Part shown: positions 25,902-35,466 of the stretch, one piece after another
How the letters are laid out: every line of letters begins with the position of its first letter
Position numbering within the stretch: position 1 is the first letter of the stretch
Origin: Aquimarina macrocephali JAMB N27
GTDB taxonomy: Bacteria; Bacteroidota; Bacteroidia; Flavobacteriales; Flavobacteriaceae
DNA length: 64,000 nucleotides
Reading direction: 5' to 3'
Assembly (NCBI RefSeq): GCF_000520995.1
Contig: NZ_JACA01000011.1
Span: forward strand, 1 to 64,000
Notes under the pieces: model-generated
What the model saw: only the letters and a program-made list of their open reading frames with translations
Databases searched by the model: none
What the model was told of the DNA's origin: nothing
Position numbers and translations under genes: made by a program

Positions 25902-26942
25902 TTATTTAATGAATTGAACTTTTGTTGCATCAATTTCATTTTTGCTATCAAAAAATCCTTGCTCTGTCATCCAATCATCACTAAATACTTTACTCATGTA
26001 TCGTGATCCATGATCAGGAAGAATAATAATAACATTACTATTTTCATCAAACTCACCTTGCTCAGCAAGTTGTTTTACACCTTGTATAGCTGCTCCACTT
26101 GTATATCCTAAAAACAGCCCTTCTTTTTTCACTAATTCTCTAGCTGTATGTGCACTATCTTCATCACTTACTTTTTCAAATTTATCTATAACATCAAAAT
26201 CTGTTGCAGTAGGGATTAAATTTTTACCTAAGCCTTCAATTCTATAAGGATATATTTCTTCCTCATCAAATTCTCTGGTTTCATGATACTTTTTTAAAAC
26301 CGATCCATAAGCATCGATTCCCAAAACACGCACATTACTATTTTTTTCTTTTAAAAATCTCGCAGTACCTGAGATAGTTCCTCCGGTTCCACAACACGCA
26401 ATAAAATGTGTAAGCTTACCATTGGTTTGATCCCAAATTTCTGGTCCTGTAGAATTATAATGTGCATCAATATTTAGTTCATTGAAATATTGATTTATAT
26501 ATACAGATCCTTTTATTTCTTCATGAAGTCTTTTTGCCACCTGATAATACGATCTTGGATCATCAGCACTTACATGGGCCGGGCATACATATACCTTTGC
26601 TCCCATATTCTTAAGCATTGCAATTTTATCCTTAGAGGACTTAGAACTAACAGCAAGAATGCAATCGTAACCTTTGATCACGCTAACCATTGCTAAACTA
26701 AAACCTGTATTACCACTAGTTGTTTCAATAATGGTATCACCGGGTTTAAGAATACCTCTTCTTTCTGCTTCTTCTATAATATAAAGTGCAATTCTATCTT
26801 TGGTGGAGTGTCCCGGGTTAAAAGATTCTACTTTTGCGTAGTAATTTCCCGGAAAGTCTTTCATAATTCTGTTTAATTTTATAAGCGGGGTATCGCCAAT
26901 AAGCTCTAAAACATTATTATAAGCCCTAATATCTTCTCTCAT
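25902..26942 (-). CDS. Cysteine synthase-family PLP enzyme, possible cysteate synthase
   Basis: A 346-residue fold-type II PLP enzyme. The Schiff-base Lys is in [12 protein letters not shown], where OAS sulfhydrylases usually have S-V-K-D-R; the substrate loop is [11 protein letters not shown] and the phosphate-binding loop is [12 protein letters not shown]. Related enzymes use O-acetylserine or O-phosphoserine with sulfide or, in the capnine pathway, sulfite to make cysteate. Its position next to an alpha-oxoamine synthase suggests sulfonolipid synthesis. An ordinary cysteine synthase or cystathionine beta-synthase-like role is the alternative. It ends in its own terminator, so it is not strictly in an operon with the downstream gene. 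Confidence 0.85.
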   Translation of the reverse strand: MREDIRAYNNVLELIGDTPLIKLNRIMKDFPGNYYAKVESFNPGHSTKDRIALYIIEEAERRGILKPGDTIIETTSGNTGFSLAMVSVIKGYDCILAVSSKSSKDKIAMLKNMGAKVYVCPAHVSADDPRSYYQVAKRLHEEIKGSVYINQYFNELNIDAHYNSTGPEIWDQTNGKLTHFIACCGTGGTISGTARFLKEKNSNVRVLGIDAYGSVLKKYHETREFDEEEIYPYRIEGLGKNLIPTATDFDVIDKFEKVSDEDSAHTARELVKKEGLFLGYTSGAAIQGVKQLAEQGEFDENSNVIIILPDHGSRYMSKVFSDDWMTEQGFFDSKNEIDATKVQFIK

Positions 26943-27029
26943 ATAAATGTGTTTTACAGATTCGTGGAATAAAATGGGGGTCCACTAACTGTTACAAAAA
27001 CGGTACGAAGTTACATTATTTTTTTTTAA

Positions 27030-29165
27030 TTACTCTTTGATACTTTCTAAATCTAATAAAAAGGCATATTCTTCTGCTACTTCTTTAAGTGCTTCAAATC
27101 TCCCTGAGGCTCCTCCATGTCCGGCTTCCATATTCGTATGCAATACCAATAAATTATTATCTGTCTTTAACTCTCTTAATTTTGCTACCCATTTTGCCGG
27201 TTCCCAATATTGTACCTGAGAATCATGTAAACCTGTAGTTATTAACATATTTGGATATTCTTGAGCTACAACATTATCATAAGGAGAATATGACTTCATA
27301 TATGCATAGTACTCTTTTTCATTAGGATTACCCCATTCATCGTATTCTCCTGTAGTTAAAGGAATACTATCATCAAGCATCGTACTTACAACATCTACAA
27401 AAGGTACTGTTGCCACTACTCCATTATATAATTCTGGAGCCATATTAACTATCGCTCCCATCAATAGTCCTCCGGCAGAACCTCCCATTGCATATAAATG
27501 ATCGGTAGAGGTATATCCTTGAGCAATTAAAGATTTTGAGCAATCAATAAAATCAGTAAATGTGTTCTTCTTTTTAAGAAGTTTTCCGTCCTCGTACCAG
27601 GATCTTCCCAGATATTCGCTTCCTCTTATGTGAGCAATGGCATAAATAAACCCTCTATCCAGTAAACTTAATCTGGCTGTAGAAAAATAAGGGTCAATAG
27701 TTGATCCATATGAACCGTAACCATATTGTAATAATGGATTATTTCCGTCTTTTTGTATGCCTTTTCTATATATTAAAGAAACAGGAATCTTAGTTCCATC
27801 CTCTGCTGTTGCCCATACTCTTTCTGAAACATAATTATTTTTGTCAAATTTACCACCAAGTACGTCTTGTTCCTTTTTCACTTCTTTTTCCTTAGATTTC
27901 ATATCAAAATCAATTACCGAATTAGGAGTGGTAAGAGAATTATAAGAATATCTTAGGTTTTTGGTGTCAAAATCAGGGTTTGCACTCACATAAGCGGTAT
28001 AGGTTTCATTATCGAAAGGAAGGTAGTAGTCAGCAGTACCATCCCATCGTTTAATATTAATCTTATTAAGGCCATTATTACGCTCACTAATAACTAAATA
28101 CTCTTTAAAAATCTCTACATCTTCAATCAAAACGTCTTTCCGGTGTGGTATAACATCTTTCCAGTTCTCTTTGGCTGTATTACCCTCAGGCACCTTCATT
28201 AGTTTAAAATTAGTAGCCTCATCTGCATTAGTCAACACATAGAAATGATCATTATAATGGGCAATTCCATATTCTACCCCTCTTATTCTTGGCTGAAAAA
28301 CTTTAAATTCTCCTGTAGGATCATCTGCTCTTAAAATTCTATATTCTGAAGTTAACGTGCTGCTTGATCCTATGACAAGGTATTTTTTAGATTTGGTCTT
28401 ATATACAAATGTAGAAAAGGTGTCATCTGTTTCATTAAAAACCTCTATATCATCTGATACCGGAGTTCCCAGAGCATGTCTATAAATTTTATCAGACCGC
28501 AGTGTTTCTTCATTTTTTTTGGTGTAAAATAAAGTTTTACTATCTGTAGCCCAGGTACTGCCTCCTGTCGTTGTTTCTATAGTCTCTGGGCATATTTCAC
28601 CTGTTTCAAGGTTTTTTATTCGTATAGTGTATTTACGTCTGCTTACAGTATCTACACCAAATGCCGCCAGTCTATTATCAGGACTAATACTAAGTCCAGA
28701 TAATCTATAATAACTATGTCCCTCGGCTTCTTTATTACAATCAAAGAGGATTTCTTCTTCTGCATCAAGACTTTCTTTTTTCCTAGAATATATAGGATAA
28801 TCTTTTCCTTTTTCAAAACGGGTTAAATACCAATACCCATTTAATTTATACGGTACCGAAGAATCATCTTCTTTAATACGACTCTTCATTTCTTCAAAAA
28901 GATCTGTCTGAAACTTCTTTGTATGAGCAGTCATTTTATCATTATAGGTATTCTCCTGCTCTAAATAATCAATTACCTCTTGGTTTTCACGGTCATTTAA
29001 CCAAAAATAGTTATCAACACGTACATCATCATGTTTTTCTAGATTTGTAGGCTTTTTAGCTACTATAGGAGGTTGAACTTTAGAATCCAATGTCGTCATG
29101 GTATTTTTTTTACAAGAAGTTGCGAAAATAAGTGATAATAAGAATATAATGAATGAAGTTTTCAT
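27030..29165 (-). CDS. S9-family prolyl oligopeptidase (oligopeptidase B-like), lipoprotein
   Basis: A 711-residue serine peptidase. The N-terminal signal ends FATSCKKNT, a lipobox, so the enzyme is membrane-anchored and periplasmic or surface-facing. A seven-bladed propeller domain runs from about residue 70 to 420. The catalytic alpha/beta-hydrolase domain has the nucleophile in AMGGSAGGLLMGA, the Asp in TTGLHDSQVQYWEP and the His in EAGHGGASGR. The GGSAGG and late-His contexts match oligopeptidase B/PtrB, which cuts after basic residues in short peptides. Monocistronic, divergent from the YbaB gene. Confidence 0.93.
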   Translation of the reverse strand: MKTSFIIFLLSLIFATSCKKNTMTTLDSKVQPPIVAKKPTNLEKHDDVRVDNYFWLNDRENQEVIDYLEQENTYNDKMTAHTKKFQTDLFEEMKSRIKEDDSSVPYKLNGYWYLTRFEKGKDYPIYSRKKESLDAEEEILFDCNKEAEGHSYYRLSGLSISPDNRLAAFGVDTVSRRKYTIRIKNLETGEICPETIETTTGGSTWATDSKTLFYTKKNEETLRSDKIYRHALGTPVSDDIEVFNETDDTFSTFVYKTKSKKYLVIGSSSTLTSEYRILRADDPTGEFKVFQPRIRGVEYGIAHYNDHFYVLTNADEATNFKLMKVPEGNTAKENWKDVIPHRKDVLIEDVEIFKEYLVISERNNGLNKINIKRWDGTADYYLPFDNETYTAYVSANPDFDTKNLRYSYNSLTTPNSVIDFDMKSKEKEVKKEQDVLGGKFDKNNYVSERVWATAEDGTKIPVSLIYRKGIQKDGNNPLLQYGYGSYGSTIDPYFSTARLSLLDRGFIYAIAHIRGSEYLGRSWYEDGKLLKKKNTFTDFIDCSKSLIAQGYTSTDHLYAMGGSAGGLLMGAIVNMAPELYNGVVATVPFVDVVSTMLDDSIPLTTGEYDEWGNPNEKEYYAYMKSYSPYDNVVAQEYPNMLITTGLHDSQVQYWEPAKWVAKLRELKTDNNLLVLHTNMEAGHGGASGRFEALKEVAEEYAFLLDLESIKE

Positions 29166-29235
29166 AATAATCTTGTTAGTTTATTAACAGCCAAAGTACT
29201 AATTTTGTGTTTATAAATTTTAAAAACACATACAC

Positions 29236-29559
29236 ATGTTTGGAGATATGATGGGGATGATGGGTAAATTAAAGGAAACTCAGAAAAAAGTAGAGGAAAC
29301 TAAAGAAAGGTTAAATACCGTTTTAGTAGACGAAGAAAGTCCTGATGGTTTGCTTAAAATTACACTCACCGCAAATAGAGAAGTCAAAAAAATCACTATA
29401 TCTGATCAACTATTAGAAGACATAGAACAGTTAGAGGATTACTTAATTTTAGCTTTAAATAATGCTATTGCAAAAGCAACACAGGTTAATGAAACAGAAT
29501 TGGCTGCAGTAGCTAAGGAAGGTATGCCAAATATTCCTGGACTGGATTTATTTAAATAG
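29236..29559 (+). CDS. YbaB/EbfC nucleoid-associated protein
   Basis: A 107-residue DNA-binding protein of the YbaB/EbfC family. It starts [20 protein letters not shown], a long helical tweezer arm, followed by the beta region [20 protein letters not shown] and the C-terminal helices; it ends [12 protein letters not shown]. Length is normal. A TAATTTTG -7-like box lies at 29200-29207. Unlike many bacteria, it is not beside dnaX or recR here. Confidence 0.93.
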   Translation: MFGDMMGMMGKLKETQKKVEETKERLNTVLVDEESPDGLLKITLTANREVKKITISDQLLEDIEQLEDYLILALNNAIAKATQVNETELAAVAKEGMPNIPGLDLFK

Positions 29560-29675
29560 TATTGTCATCGATTATAAGGATGTTGGCTTAAAAAAAATGC
29601 AGTTAGCTATTTTTCTTTCTCCTTTTAATTCTATAATTTTAACAAAAGCTAAAAAATTAACTAAAATCTGACAAT

Positions 29676-29996
29676 ATGTTTGAACTCAAAAATAAGGAAG
29701 GGTCTAGCTATCATTTTACCTTAAAAGCAAAAAACGGACAAGTTATCTTAAGTAGTGAGGTTTACAACAGTAAATCTGCTGCTGAAAATGGAATCGCTTC
29801 AGTTAAGAAAAATGCATCTGAAGATGGTCGATACGAACGTAAAACAGCTAAAAATGGTAAGTTCTATTTTAACCTAAAAGCTGGTAATGGCCAGATAATA
29901 GGTAGTAGTCAAATGTATGCTTCTGAGTCTGGAATGGAAAATGGTATCAATTCTGTAAAAGAAAATTCGTCTGGTGCCGATACTAAAGAAATTTAA
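29676..29996 (+). CDS. YegP/DUF1508 tandem-domain protein
   Basis: A 106-residue protein made of two DUF1508 repeats (FTLKAKNGQVILSSEVYNSK and FNLKAGNGQIIGSSQMYASE), each ending in a 'ENGI.SVK.N' helix. The family is widespread in stress-associated settings, but its biochemical function is not established. It precedes a strong bidirectional terminator shared with the convergent threonine aldolase gene. Confidence 0.92.
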   Translation: MFELKNKEGSSYHFTLKAKNGQVILSSEVYNSKSAAENGIASVKKNASEDGRYERKTAKNGKFYFNLKAGNGQIIGSSQMYASESGMENGINSVKENSSGADTKEI

Positions 29997-30011
29997 TTTT
30001 TAAGTGTTTAT

Positions 30012-30048
30012 AAATAAAGCTGCTCATTATATATGAGCAGCTTTATTT
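30012..30048. terminator. Bidirectional terminator
   Basis: A perfect 16-bp stem (AAATAAAGCTGCTCAT and its complement) with a 5-base loop and T/A flanks, between convergent genes. The stop codon of the threonine aldolase gene overlaps the loop. Confidence 0.9.
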
Positions 30049-31070
30049 TTATTCAGAGTTACTGAAGTTAATAATTCTAAAAAGTACTCATGCTTTTGTT
30101 GGGTATATTCTAAATGCGTCACAAATCTTAATTTGCCTTGCCCCATTCCATAAAAATGAACATTTTTTGATGCCATCTGTGCAATAAAATCTTCCTCATC
30201 GCCATCTATAACAAATATAACTATATTGGTATCTATGGGTTCGATTTGTGTTACAAAAGGTAATTTTTTTAATACTTCACCAATTTCTTTGGCTCTTTTA
30301 TGATCTTCTGCTAATCGGTCGATATGATGCTCAATAGCATATAATCCTGCCGCTGCCAAATACCCTAACTGACGCATTCCTCCTCCTAAGATTTTTCTGA
30401 CCCGGATTGCATTCTCCATAATTTTAGCATCGCCAATCAAAACAGATCCTATTGGCGCTCCCAAACCTTTACTTAAACAAACAGAAATAGAGTCAAAAAC
30501 TTCTCCGTACTGTGCAGCACTTTCATTTTTGGCTACTAAGGCATTCCATAGTCGTGCTCCATCCAAATGATATCCAAGATCATTCTGATCACATACTTGC
30601 TTTATTTTTTTAATTTCTTCAAAATCATAACATGCCCCACCTCCTTTATTGGTTGTGTTTTCTATACACACCAAACTTGTTAATGGGCTATGATAAAAAT
30701 CTGGTGGATTAATTGCTGCTGCTACCTGGGCAGCTGTAACCATACCTCTATGGCCATCTAGTAATTTACACGATACACCACTATTAAAAGAAACTCCTCC
30801 CCCTTCATAATTATACACATGTGCAAATTTATCAGCAATCAATTGTTCACCTGGTTGTGTATGTAACTTAATAGCTGCTTGATTTGCCATACTTCCCGAT
30901 GGGAAAAACAATGCAGTTTCTTTACCAAACATATGTGCTATCTTTTCTTCTAATGCATTTACTGTAGGATCTTCTTTATATACATCATCCCCTACCTCAG
31001 CATTCATCATAGCGGTAAGCATTTCTGGAGTAGGCTTGGTAATCGTATCGCTTCTAAGATCTATTTTCAT
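30027..31070 (-). CDS. ltaE: Low-specificity threonine aldolase
   Basis: A 347-residue PLP enzyme of the beta-eliminating lyase fold, cleaving threonine or allo-threonine to glycine and acetaldehyde. It begins MKIDLRSDTITKPTPEMLTA, diagnostic for the family. FPSGSMANQAAIKLH holds the cofactor pocket, GYHLDGARLWNA the PLP Asp, and SVCLSKGLGAPIGS the Schiff-base Lys. Length is normal. Monocistronic. Confidence 0.95.
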   Translation of the reverse strand: MKIDLRSDTITKPTPEMLTAMMNAEVGDDVYKEDPTVNALEEKIAHMFGKETALFFPSGSMANQAAIKLHTQPGEQLIADKFAHVYNYEGGGVSFNSGVSCKLLDGHRGMVTAAQVAAAINPPDFYHSPLTSLVCIENTTNKGGGACYDFEEIKKIKQVCDQNDLGYHLDGARLWNALVAKNESAAQYGEVFDSISVCLSKGLGAPIGSVLIGDAKIMENAIRVRKILGGGMRQLGYLAAAGLYAIEHHIDRLAEDHKRAKEIGEVLKKLPFVTQIEPIDTNIVIFVIDGDEEDFIAQMASKNVHFYGMGQGKLRFVTHLEYTQQKHEYFLELLTSVTLNKNKAAHI

Positions 31071-31187
31071 TTTTTTATTATACTATATGATTTATATTGT
31101 AATCTACTCGACCAATAAAAATAATGTTATTTTTGCGAATGGCACTAGCATATTGCTCTAAAATAAATGTTCCTCCAAAAAAATATT

Positions 31188-32918
31188 ATGTATAGGTTTT
31201 TCATATGTTATCTTTTACTTCAATTTCTTTTTGCTTCGACCTCACTAACGGCACAAAATTTTACAGATTCTTTACTGCAAAAAAATTACAAAGAACTTGC
31301 TCAACAGTTTTTCAAACTTCGAAAAACAGATTCTACGAAAGCAAAAAAAATTGCAGATTTTTATATAAAAAAAGCCAAGAATAATACAGATACTTTAAAA
31401 ATAGTTAAAGGTTTATACCTCTATAAATACATTTCTAATTATGAAGAGGAACATAAATATATGGATAGTATTATAATGTATACAAAAAGTAAACAAAATA
31501 AAGAATATCCAGCTCTTGCTTACTTTGCTAAAGCTCAACTTTTTTTGTATGAAAAAAGAGATATCAAAAAAACAATCAATAACTTAAACGAAGCACGTAA
31601 ACATGCCATTTTAAATAAAAATATTGATTTAGTGAACAGAGTAGATTATCATATTGCCACCATTAAAAGTGAACATTTAAATGATAAAGAAAAAGCCTTA
31701 GAAATTTTTAAAAAGTGTGAAAAATATTATTCAAATGGAACTAAATACAATCATAAAGTAAATTATCTCTATACTCTACATATTATTGCAGAAACCTATT
31801 TAGGTATTAAAAAGTATGATTCTACCACCTATTATAATACTGTAGGATATTACAAAGCTTCTATAAGTGCTGATTCAAACTTGATTCCTATGAAATCATA
31901 CTTTGTTTTATGTGAAGGTATTAATCAATATGCAAAAAGAAAGTACCAAACCGCAATTGATAGTATTAACAAAGCTCTACCCACAATGATTGAATTTAAA
32001 GATAAGGCTAAGACAATTGATGCTTATTTTTATCTGGGAAAATCATACTATGATTTAGACAACAAAGAAAAGGCAATATCTTATTTTAAAAAAACAGATT
32101 CTATATTAGAAACATTAAAATCTATCCCTCAATATACCCATATTAAGACTTATGAATATCTAAAAAATTATTACAAGAACGTAAATGATTTACAAAATCA
32201 AAATAAATACCTTAATAAACTCAATACTGTTCTGAATGAATATTTAAACGACCAAATATTCATTAGTAAAAAAGTAAAAGAAGATTATGACATTCCTCTC
32301 TTATTAGAAGAACAGGATGTTCTGATACAAAAATTAAACAAAAGTAATAGCACATACGTCTCGAGTATACTGATACTTATCATACTACTATTATCTTCTG
32401 GTGGCTTGTTATATTATCAATATCGAAAAAAAAGATTATATCGTTTAAGATTTGAAAAATTAATGGAAGCACATACCGTAGTTTCTGAGTCTGTACATAT
32501 TGATAAAAAAACAGAAATCGTTGCTGCTAATAAAACTATACAAGTACCTGAAAAACATATAACTCATATATTGGGTAAATTAGATGAATTTGAAAAGGAA
32601 CTAAAATATCTTACTCTTGGGATCAGCGCACAATCACTGTCAGATGATATTAATACTAATGTTAAATACTTATCTCGGGTAATCAATCACTATAAGAATA
32701 AAACCTTTACCACCTATCTAAACGAGCTTCGCATAGCACATGCAGTAAAAGAACTAAAAACAAACATTACGTTACAAAAATATACTATAAAAGCTATCGC
32801 CAATGAAATGGGATATAACAGTGCCGAAACCTTTTCTAATGCTTTTTATAAACAAGTTAAAATTAAACCATCCTATTTTATTAAGGAATTACGAAAAGCT
32901 GAAAACAATAAACAATGA
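31188..32918 (+). CDS. Membrane-anchored TPR/AraC-type transcription regulator
   Basis: A 576-residue regulator of a class common in flavobacteria. A signal/anchor (MYRFFICYLLLQFLFASTSL) leads to about 330 residues of TPR-like helices outside the membrane. One transmembrane helix follows (YVSSILILIILLLSSGGLLY), then a basic stretch and a C-terminal AraC HTH (KAIANEMGYNSAETFSNAFY). The DNA-binding domain is therefore cytoplasmic and the TPR sensor periplasmic. An ATG at 31167 would add seven residues. A TATTTTTG box is at 31128-31135. It lies 147 bases upstream of a bacteriocin-type peptide gene, so it is a candidate regulator of the peptide cluster. Confidence 0.88.
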   Translation: MYRFFICYLLLQFLFASTSLTAQNFTDSLLQKNYKELAQQFFKLRKTDSTKAKKIADFYIKKAKNNTDTLKIVKGLYLYKYISNYEEEHKYMDSIIMYTKSKQNKEYPALAYFAKAQLFLYEKRDIKKTINNLNEARKHAILNKNIDLVNRVDYHIATIKSEHLNDKEKALEIFKKCEKYYSNGTKYNHKVNYLYTLHIIAETYLGIKKYDSTTYYNTVGYYKASISADSNLIPMKSYFVLCEGINQYAKRKYQTAIDSINKALPTMIEFKDKAKTIDAYFYLGKSYYDLDNKEKAISYFKKTDSILETLKSIPQYTHIKTYEYLKNYYKNVNDLQNQNKYLNKLNTVLNEYLNDQIFISKKVKEDYDIPLLLEEQDVLIQKLNKSNSTYVSSILILIILLLSSGGLLYYQYRKKRLYRLRFEKLMEAHTVVSESVHIDKKTEIVAANKTIQVPEKHITHILGKLDEFEKELKYLTLGISAQSLSDDINTNVKYLSRVINHYKNKTFTTYLNELRIAHAVKELKTNITLQKYTIKAIANEMGYNSAETFSNAFYKQVKIKPSYFIKELRKAENNKQ

Positions 32919-32969
32919 GCAGAATAAAAAAGGCTTATTACACATATTAAATTAGTTCAGAAGTTAGTC

Positions 32970-33038
32970 GGAATTCTGGAATTTCGTGTAATAGACCAAA
33001 TACTCCTGTATAGAGAAATTAAATTTTACATACTTTTG
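32970..33038 (+). promoter_or_regulatory. Promoter region of peptide gene 33066 with TTCYRGAA box
   Basis: A near-palindromic box CGGAATTCTGGAATTTCG (around 32969-32986) is followed by a -7 element TACTTTTG at 33031-33038. The -33 element is poor (CTG near 33006). The box core AATTCTGGAA is shared with the promoters at 37557, 38607 and 40041. Confidence 0.55.
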
Positions 33039-33065
33039 ATTCTCTAAATTTTAAATAAAGAATTA

Positions 33066-33257
33066 ATGAAAAAACAATCATTCAAATCTAAAAAACTCAT
33101 ATTAAAAAAGTTTGAAATTTCTAAAATTAATGGTTTAAACAAAATTTACGGCGGGGTCCATTTACATCCTAACAATCAAATGGCAAGTGGTGGAGGTGGT
33201 GGCTGCCATACTGAAAGTTGTGAAAGTTGTCAAACTGAAATTGGTGGAGGCATTTAA
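33066..33257 (+). CDS. Lanthipeptide-type precursor peptide, Gly-rich core
   Basis: A 63-residue precursor. The leader contains KLILKKFEISKINGLNKIYGG, with the cleavage-type Gly29-Gly30; it fits the K-L-x-L-K-K...I-x-GG family. The core starts VHLHPNNQMASGGGGGCHTE and ends SCESCQTEIGGGI. It has three Cys (47, 52, 55) interleaved with Ser/Thr, plus five consecutive glycines. Thioether ring formation is conceivable if a dehydratase is available. It points toward, and converges on, the C39 ABC exporter gene. Promoter box as described above. Confidence 0.75.
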   Translation: MKKQSFKSKKLILKKFEISKINGLNKIYGGVHLHPNNQMASGGGGGCHTESCESCQTEIGGGI

Positions 33258-33288
33258 TAAATAACTTTTTGTTTATATTATTTATAAA

Positions 33289-33328
33289 AAAACTTTACTT
33301 CTATTAAAAATAGAAGTAAAGTTTTTTT
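33289..33328. terminator. Bidirectional terminator between peptide and exporter genes
   Basis: A 17-bp perfect stem (AAAACTTTACTTCTATT and its complement) with a 3-base loop, ending in T's on the plus strand and A/T-rich on the other. Confidence 0.88.
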
Positions 33329-33333
33329 AGTCT

Positions 33334-35463
33334 CTATATCGCCATTGCTACATCAGGTATTTTCGCTTCTAACAATTGACCGGTTTGTAATGCAACTACT
33401 CGATCAGCCATCGCAATGGTATCTGGTCTATGCGCGATAATTATTCTTGTAATATTCAACTTTTTCACAGTAGTATTCACTACAGATTCCAGACCTACAT
33501 CAAGATGTGAGGTAGCTTCATCGAGAAACAATATTTTAGGTTTTTTGTATAAAGCTCTTGCGAGTAGTAATCTCTGTTTTTGCCCTCCAGACAGGCTACT
33601 CCCCATATCCCCTATCAAGGTATGATATCCCATTGGCATTGCCATGATATCCTGATGTATAGCTGCCATTTTTGCACTTTGTTCTATCCATTCCTGATCA
33701 GAGTCCGGGTCAAAAAAACAAATATTATCTGCTATACTACCCGATAATAACTGATCATTTTGCATTACTGTACCTATCAAATTTCTATATGTTCTTAACC
33801 CTACCTTTCGTATATCATACCCATCAATAAGGATGGTACCTGTTTCTGGTTTTAGTAATCCCAACATCACCTTCATCAATGTAGTTTTTCCACAACCCGA
33901 TGCTCCCACCACTGCTATAGAACTCCCCTGTTCTATTTTAAAATTAAGGTTCTTAAACAAATACGATTCATTATCAGAGTATCGAAAACTAATATTTTCT
34001 AGGTTTAGCTCTCCTTTTATCTGTGACAATTGCCTTTTACTATCAATATCTTCTTCTTGCTCGGTAAGGATAATATCCCCCAGGCGTTCCATATGAAGGG
34101 AAAGCATTTTAAACTGTATAAACTTATTAACCAAGGCAGAAGCTTTTTCTGTAAACTGGCCTTTATAAGACATAAAAGCATACAACATTCCAATAGTCAT
34201 TAAACTATCCATCACTAATGAGGCTGCCAAATAAATCACAATAACATTTTCGACGCCAAATAAAAATCCATTAATAAAGTTATATCCGATATCCAGTTTT
34301 CCAATTCGTATCCCTGTATTCATAGCATCGGCATAATAATTATGCCATACGGTTTGTCGCTGACTTTCGTTACCAAATAGTTTAACACTTTGAATTCCTC
34401 TAACGGTTTCCATAAAATTAGAATTCTGTTTGGCATCTGCTACAATGGCCTCTTCTTTTAATTGTCTGTACGGGCGATACAATGCTAATCGTACAATAAT
34501 ATATAATACCACAGCAACCAGAACAATAAAAGCAAGTGTTGTGCTGTATATAAACATCATTACCAGAAGTCCAATTGCCATTATGCCATCTACAACGGTT
34601 TCAATAAGGCCAGTAGTTAACAGTTGTTTTACATCTTCGAGAGATCCGAATCGAGAGATGATATCACCAATATGTCTTTTTTCAAAGTAATCCATTGGTA
34701 ATTTTAGCAAATGCCGTAACAGATTTGCCGCCATTTGGATATTGAGTTGTGTTCCCATATACAAAATAACGACTCCGCGTAACGCAGTTACTGCCAAATT
34801 AACCAATTTCATAAGGCCAAAACCTAATGCCAGTATCAACAATAAATCTAAGTCCCTGCTAATAATAACATCATCGACCACTAATTGCATATAAAATGGA
34901 GTTGCTATAGCAAATACCTGTAGTAATAATGACAATACCAGAATTTGTGTCAACACTCTCTTTAGCCCTGTAATTCTACTCCAGAAATCTGATAGTTTTG
35001 CTCTTTTCGAAATTTTTTCTGGCTTAAAATCTGGTGTAGGTGTTAGTTCTAATGCTACTCCTGTAAAATGTTTCGAAACTTCTGATAGTTTCATTACCCT
35101 TTTTCCAACGGCCGGATCATGAATGGTAACTTTATTCCCCTTTACTGATGTAAGTACAACGAAATGATTTAAATCCCAATGTAAAACACATGGAGTTTTT
35201 AATTGTGAAAGCTCTTCTAATTCAAGACGCAATGGTCTGGAACTAAATTGAAGGTTATCTGCTAATTTTATAAGACCTTGTAGTGTTGCTCCTTTAGAAG
35301 ATATAGAGTATTTACGGCGCAACGAGTTTAGATCTAATTTATGTCCATAGTAATTAGCAACCATGGCCATAGAAGCCAACCCACATTCTGCTACCTCTGT
35401 TTGTATGATTACAGGCACTCTTTTTCCCCAGCCGTAATGAAGTAAATGAATTGGATTTTGCAT
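33334..35463 (-). CDS. C39-peptidase bacteriocin ABC exporter
   Basis: A 709-residue peptidase-containing ABC transporter that removes double-glycine leaders and exports the core. Residues 1-130 are the C39 protease with Cys27 (TEVAECGLAS), His100 (DLNHFVVL) and Asp116 (IHDPAVGKR). Residues 160-440 form six membrane helices. The nucleotide-binding domain has Walker A GASGCGKTTLMK, signature SLSGGQKQRLLLAR and Walker B ILFLDEATSHLD. All catalytic residues are present. The gene starts 3 bases after the HlyD adaptor gene and forms an operon with it and the peptide gene at 36727. It is the likely exporter for the seven GG-leader peptides in this window. Confidence 0.95.
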   Translation of the reverse strand: MQNPIHLLHYGWGKRVPVIIQTEVAECGLASMAMVANYYGHKLDLNSLRRKYSISSKGATLQGLIKLADNLQFSSRPLRLELEELSQLKTPCVLHWDLNHFVVLTSVKGNKVTIHDPAVGKRVMKLSEVSKHFTGVALELTPTPDFKPEKISKRAKLSDFWSRITGLKRVLTQILVLSLLLQVFAIATPFYMQLVVDDVIISRDLDLLLILALGFGLMKLVNLAVTALRGVVILYMGTQLNIQMAANLLRHLLKLPMDYFEKRHIGDIISRFGSLEDVKQLLTTGLIETVVDGIMAIGLLVMMFIYSTTLAFIVLVAVVLYIIVRLALYRPYRQLKEEAIVADAKQNSNFMETVRGIQSVKLFGNESQRQTVWHNYYADAMNTGIRIGKLDIGYNFINGFLFGVENVIVIYLAASLVMDSLMTIGMLYAFMSYKGQFTEKASALVNKFIQFKMLSLHMERLGDIILTEQEEDIDSKRQLSQIKGELNLENISFRYSDNESYLFKNLNFKIEQGSSIAVVGASGCGKTTLMKVMLGLLKPETGTILIDGYDIRKVGLRTYRNLIGTVMQNDQLLSGSIADNICFFDPDSDQEWIEQSAKMAAIHQDIMAMPMGYHTLIGDMGSSLSGGQKQRLLLARALYKKPKILFLDEATSHLDVGLESVVNTTVKKLNITRIIIAHRPDTIAMADRVVALQTGQLLEAKIPDVAMAI

Positions 35464-35466
35464 ATA

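Noticed and set aside
31140..31160. A third sigma-54-like site (TGGCAC ... TTGCT) upstream of the TPR/AraC gene
   Set aside because: The GG-to-GC distance is 12 instead of 10 bases, so the spacing is wrong for RpoN; a normal TATTTTTG -7 box is just upstream.
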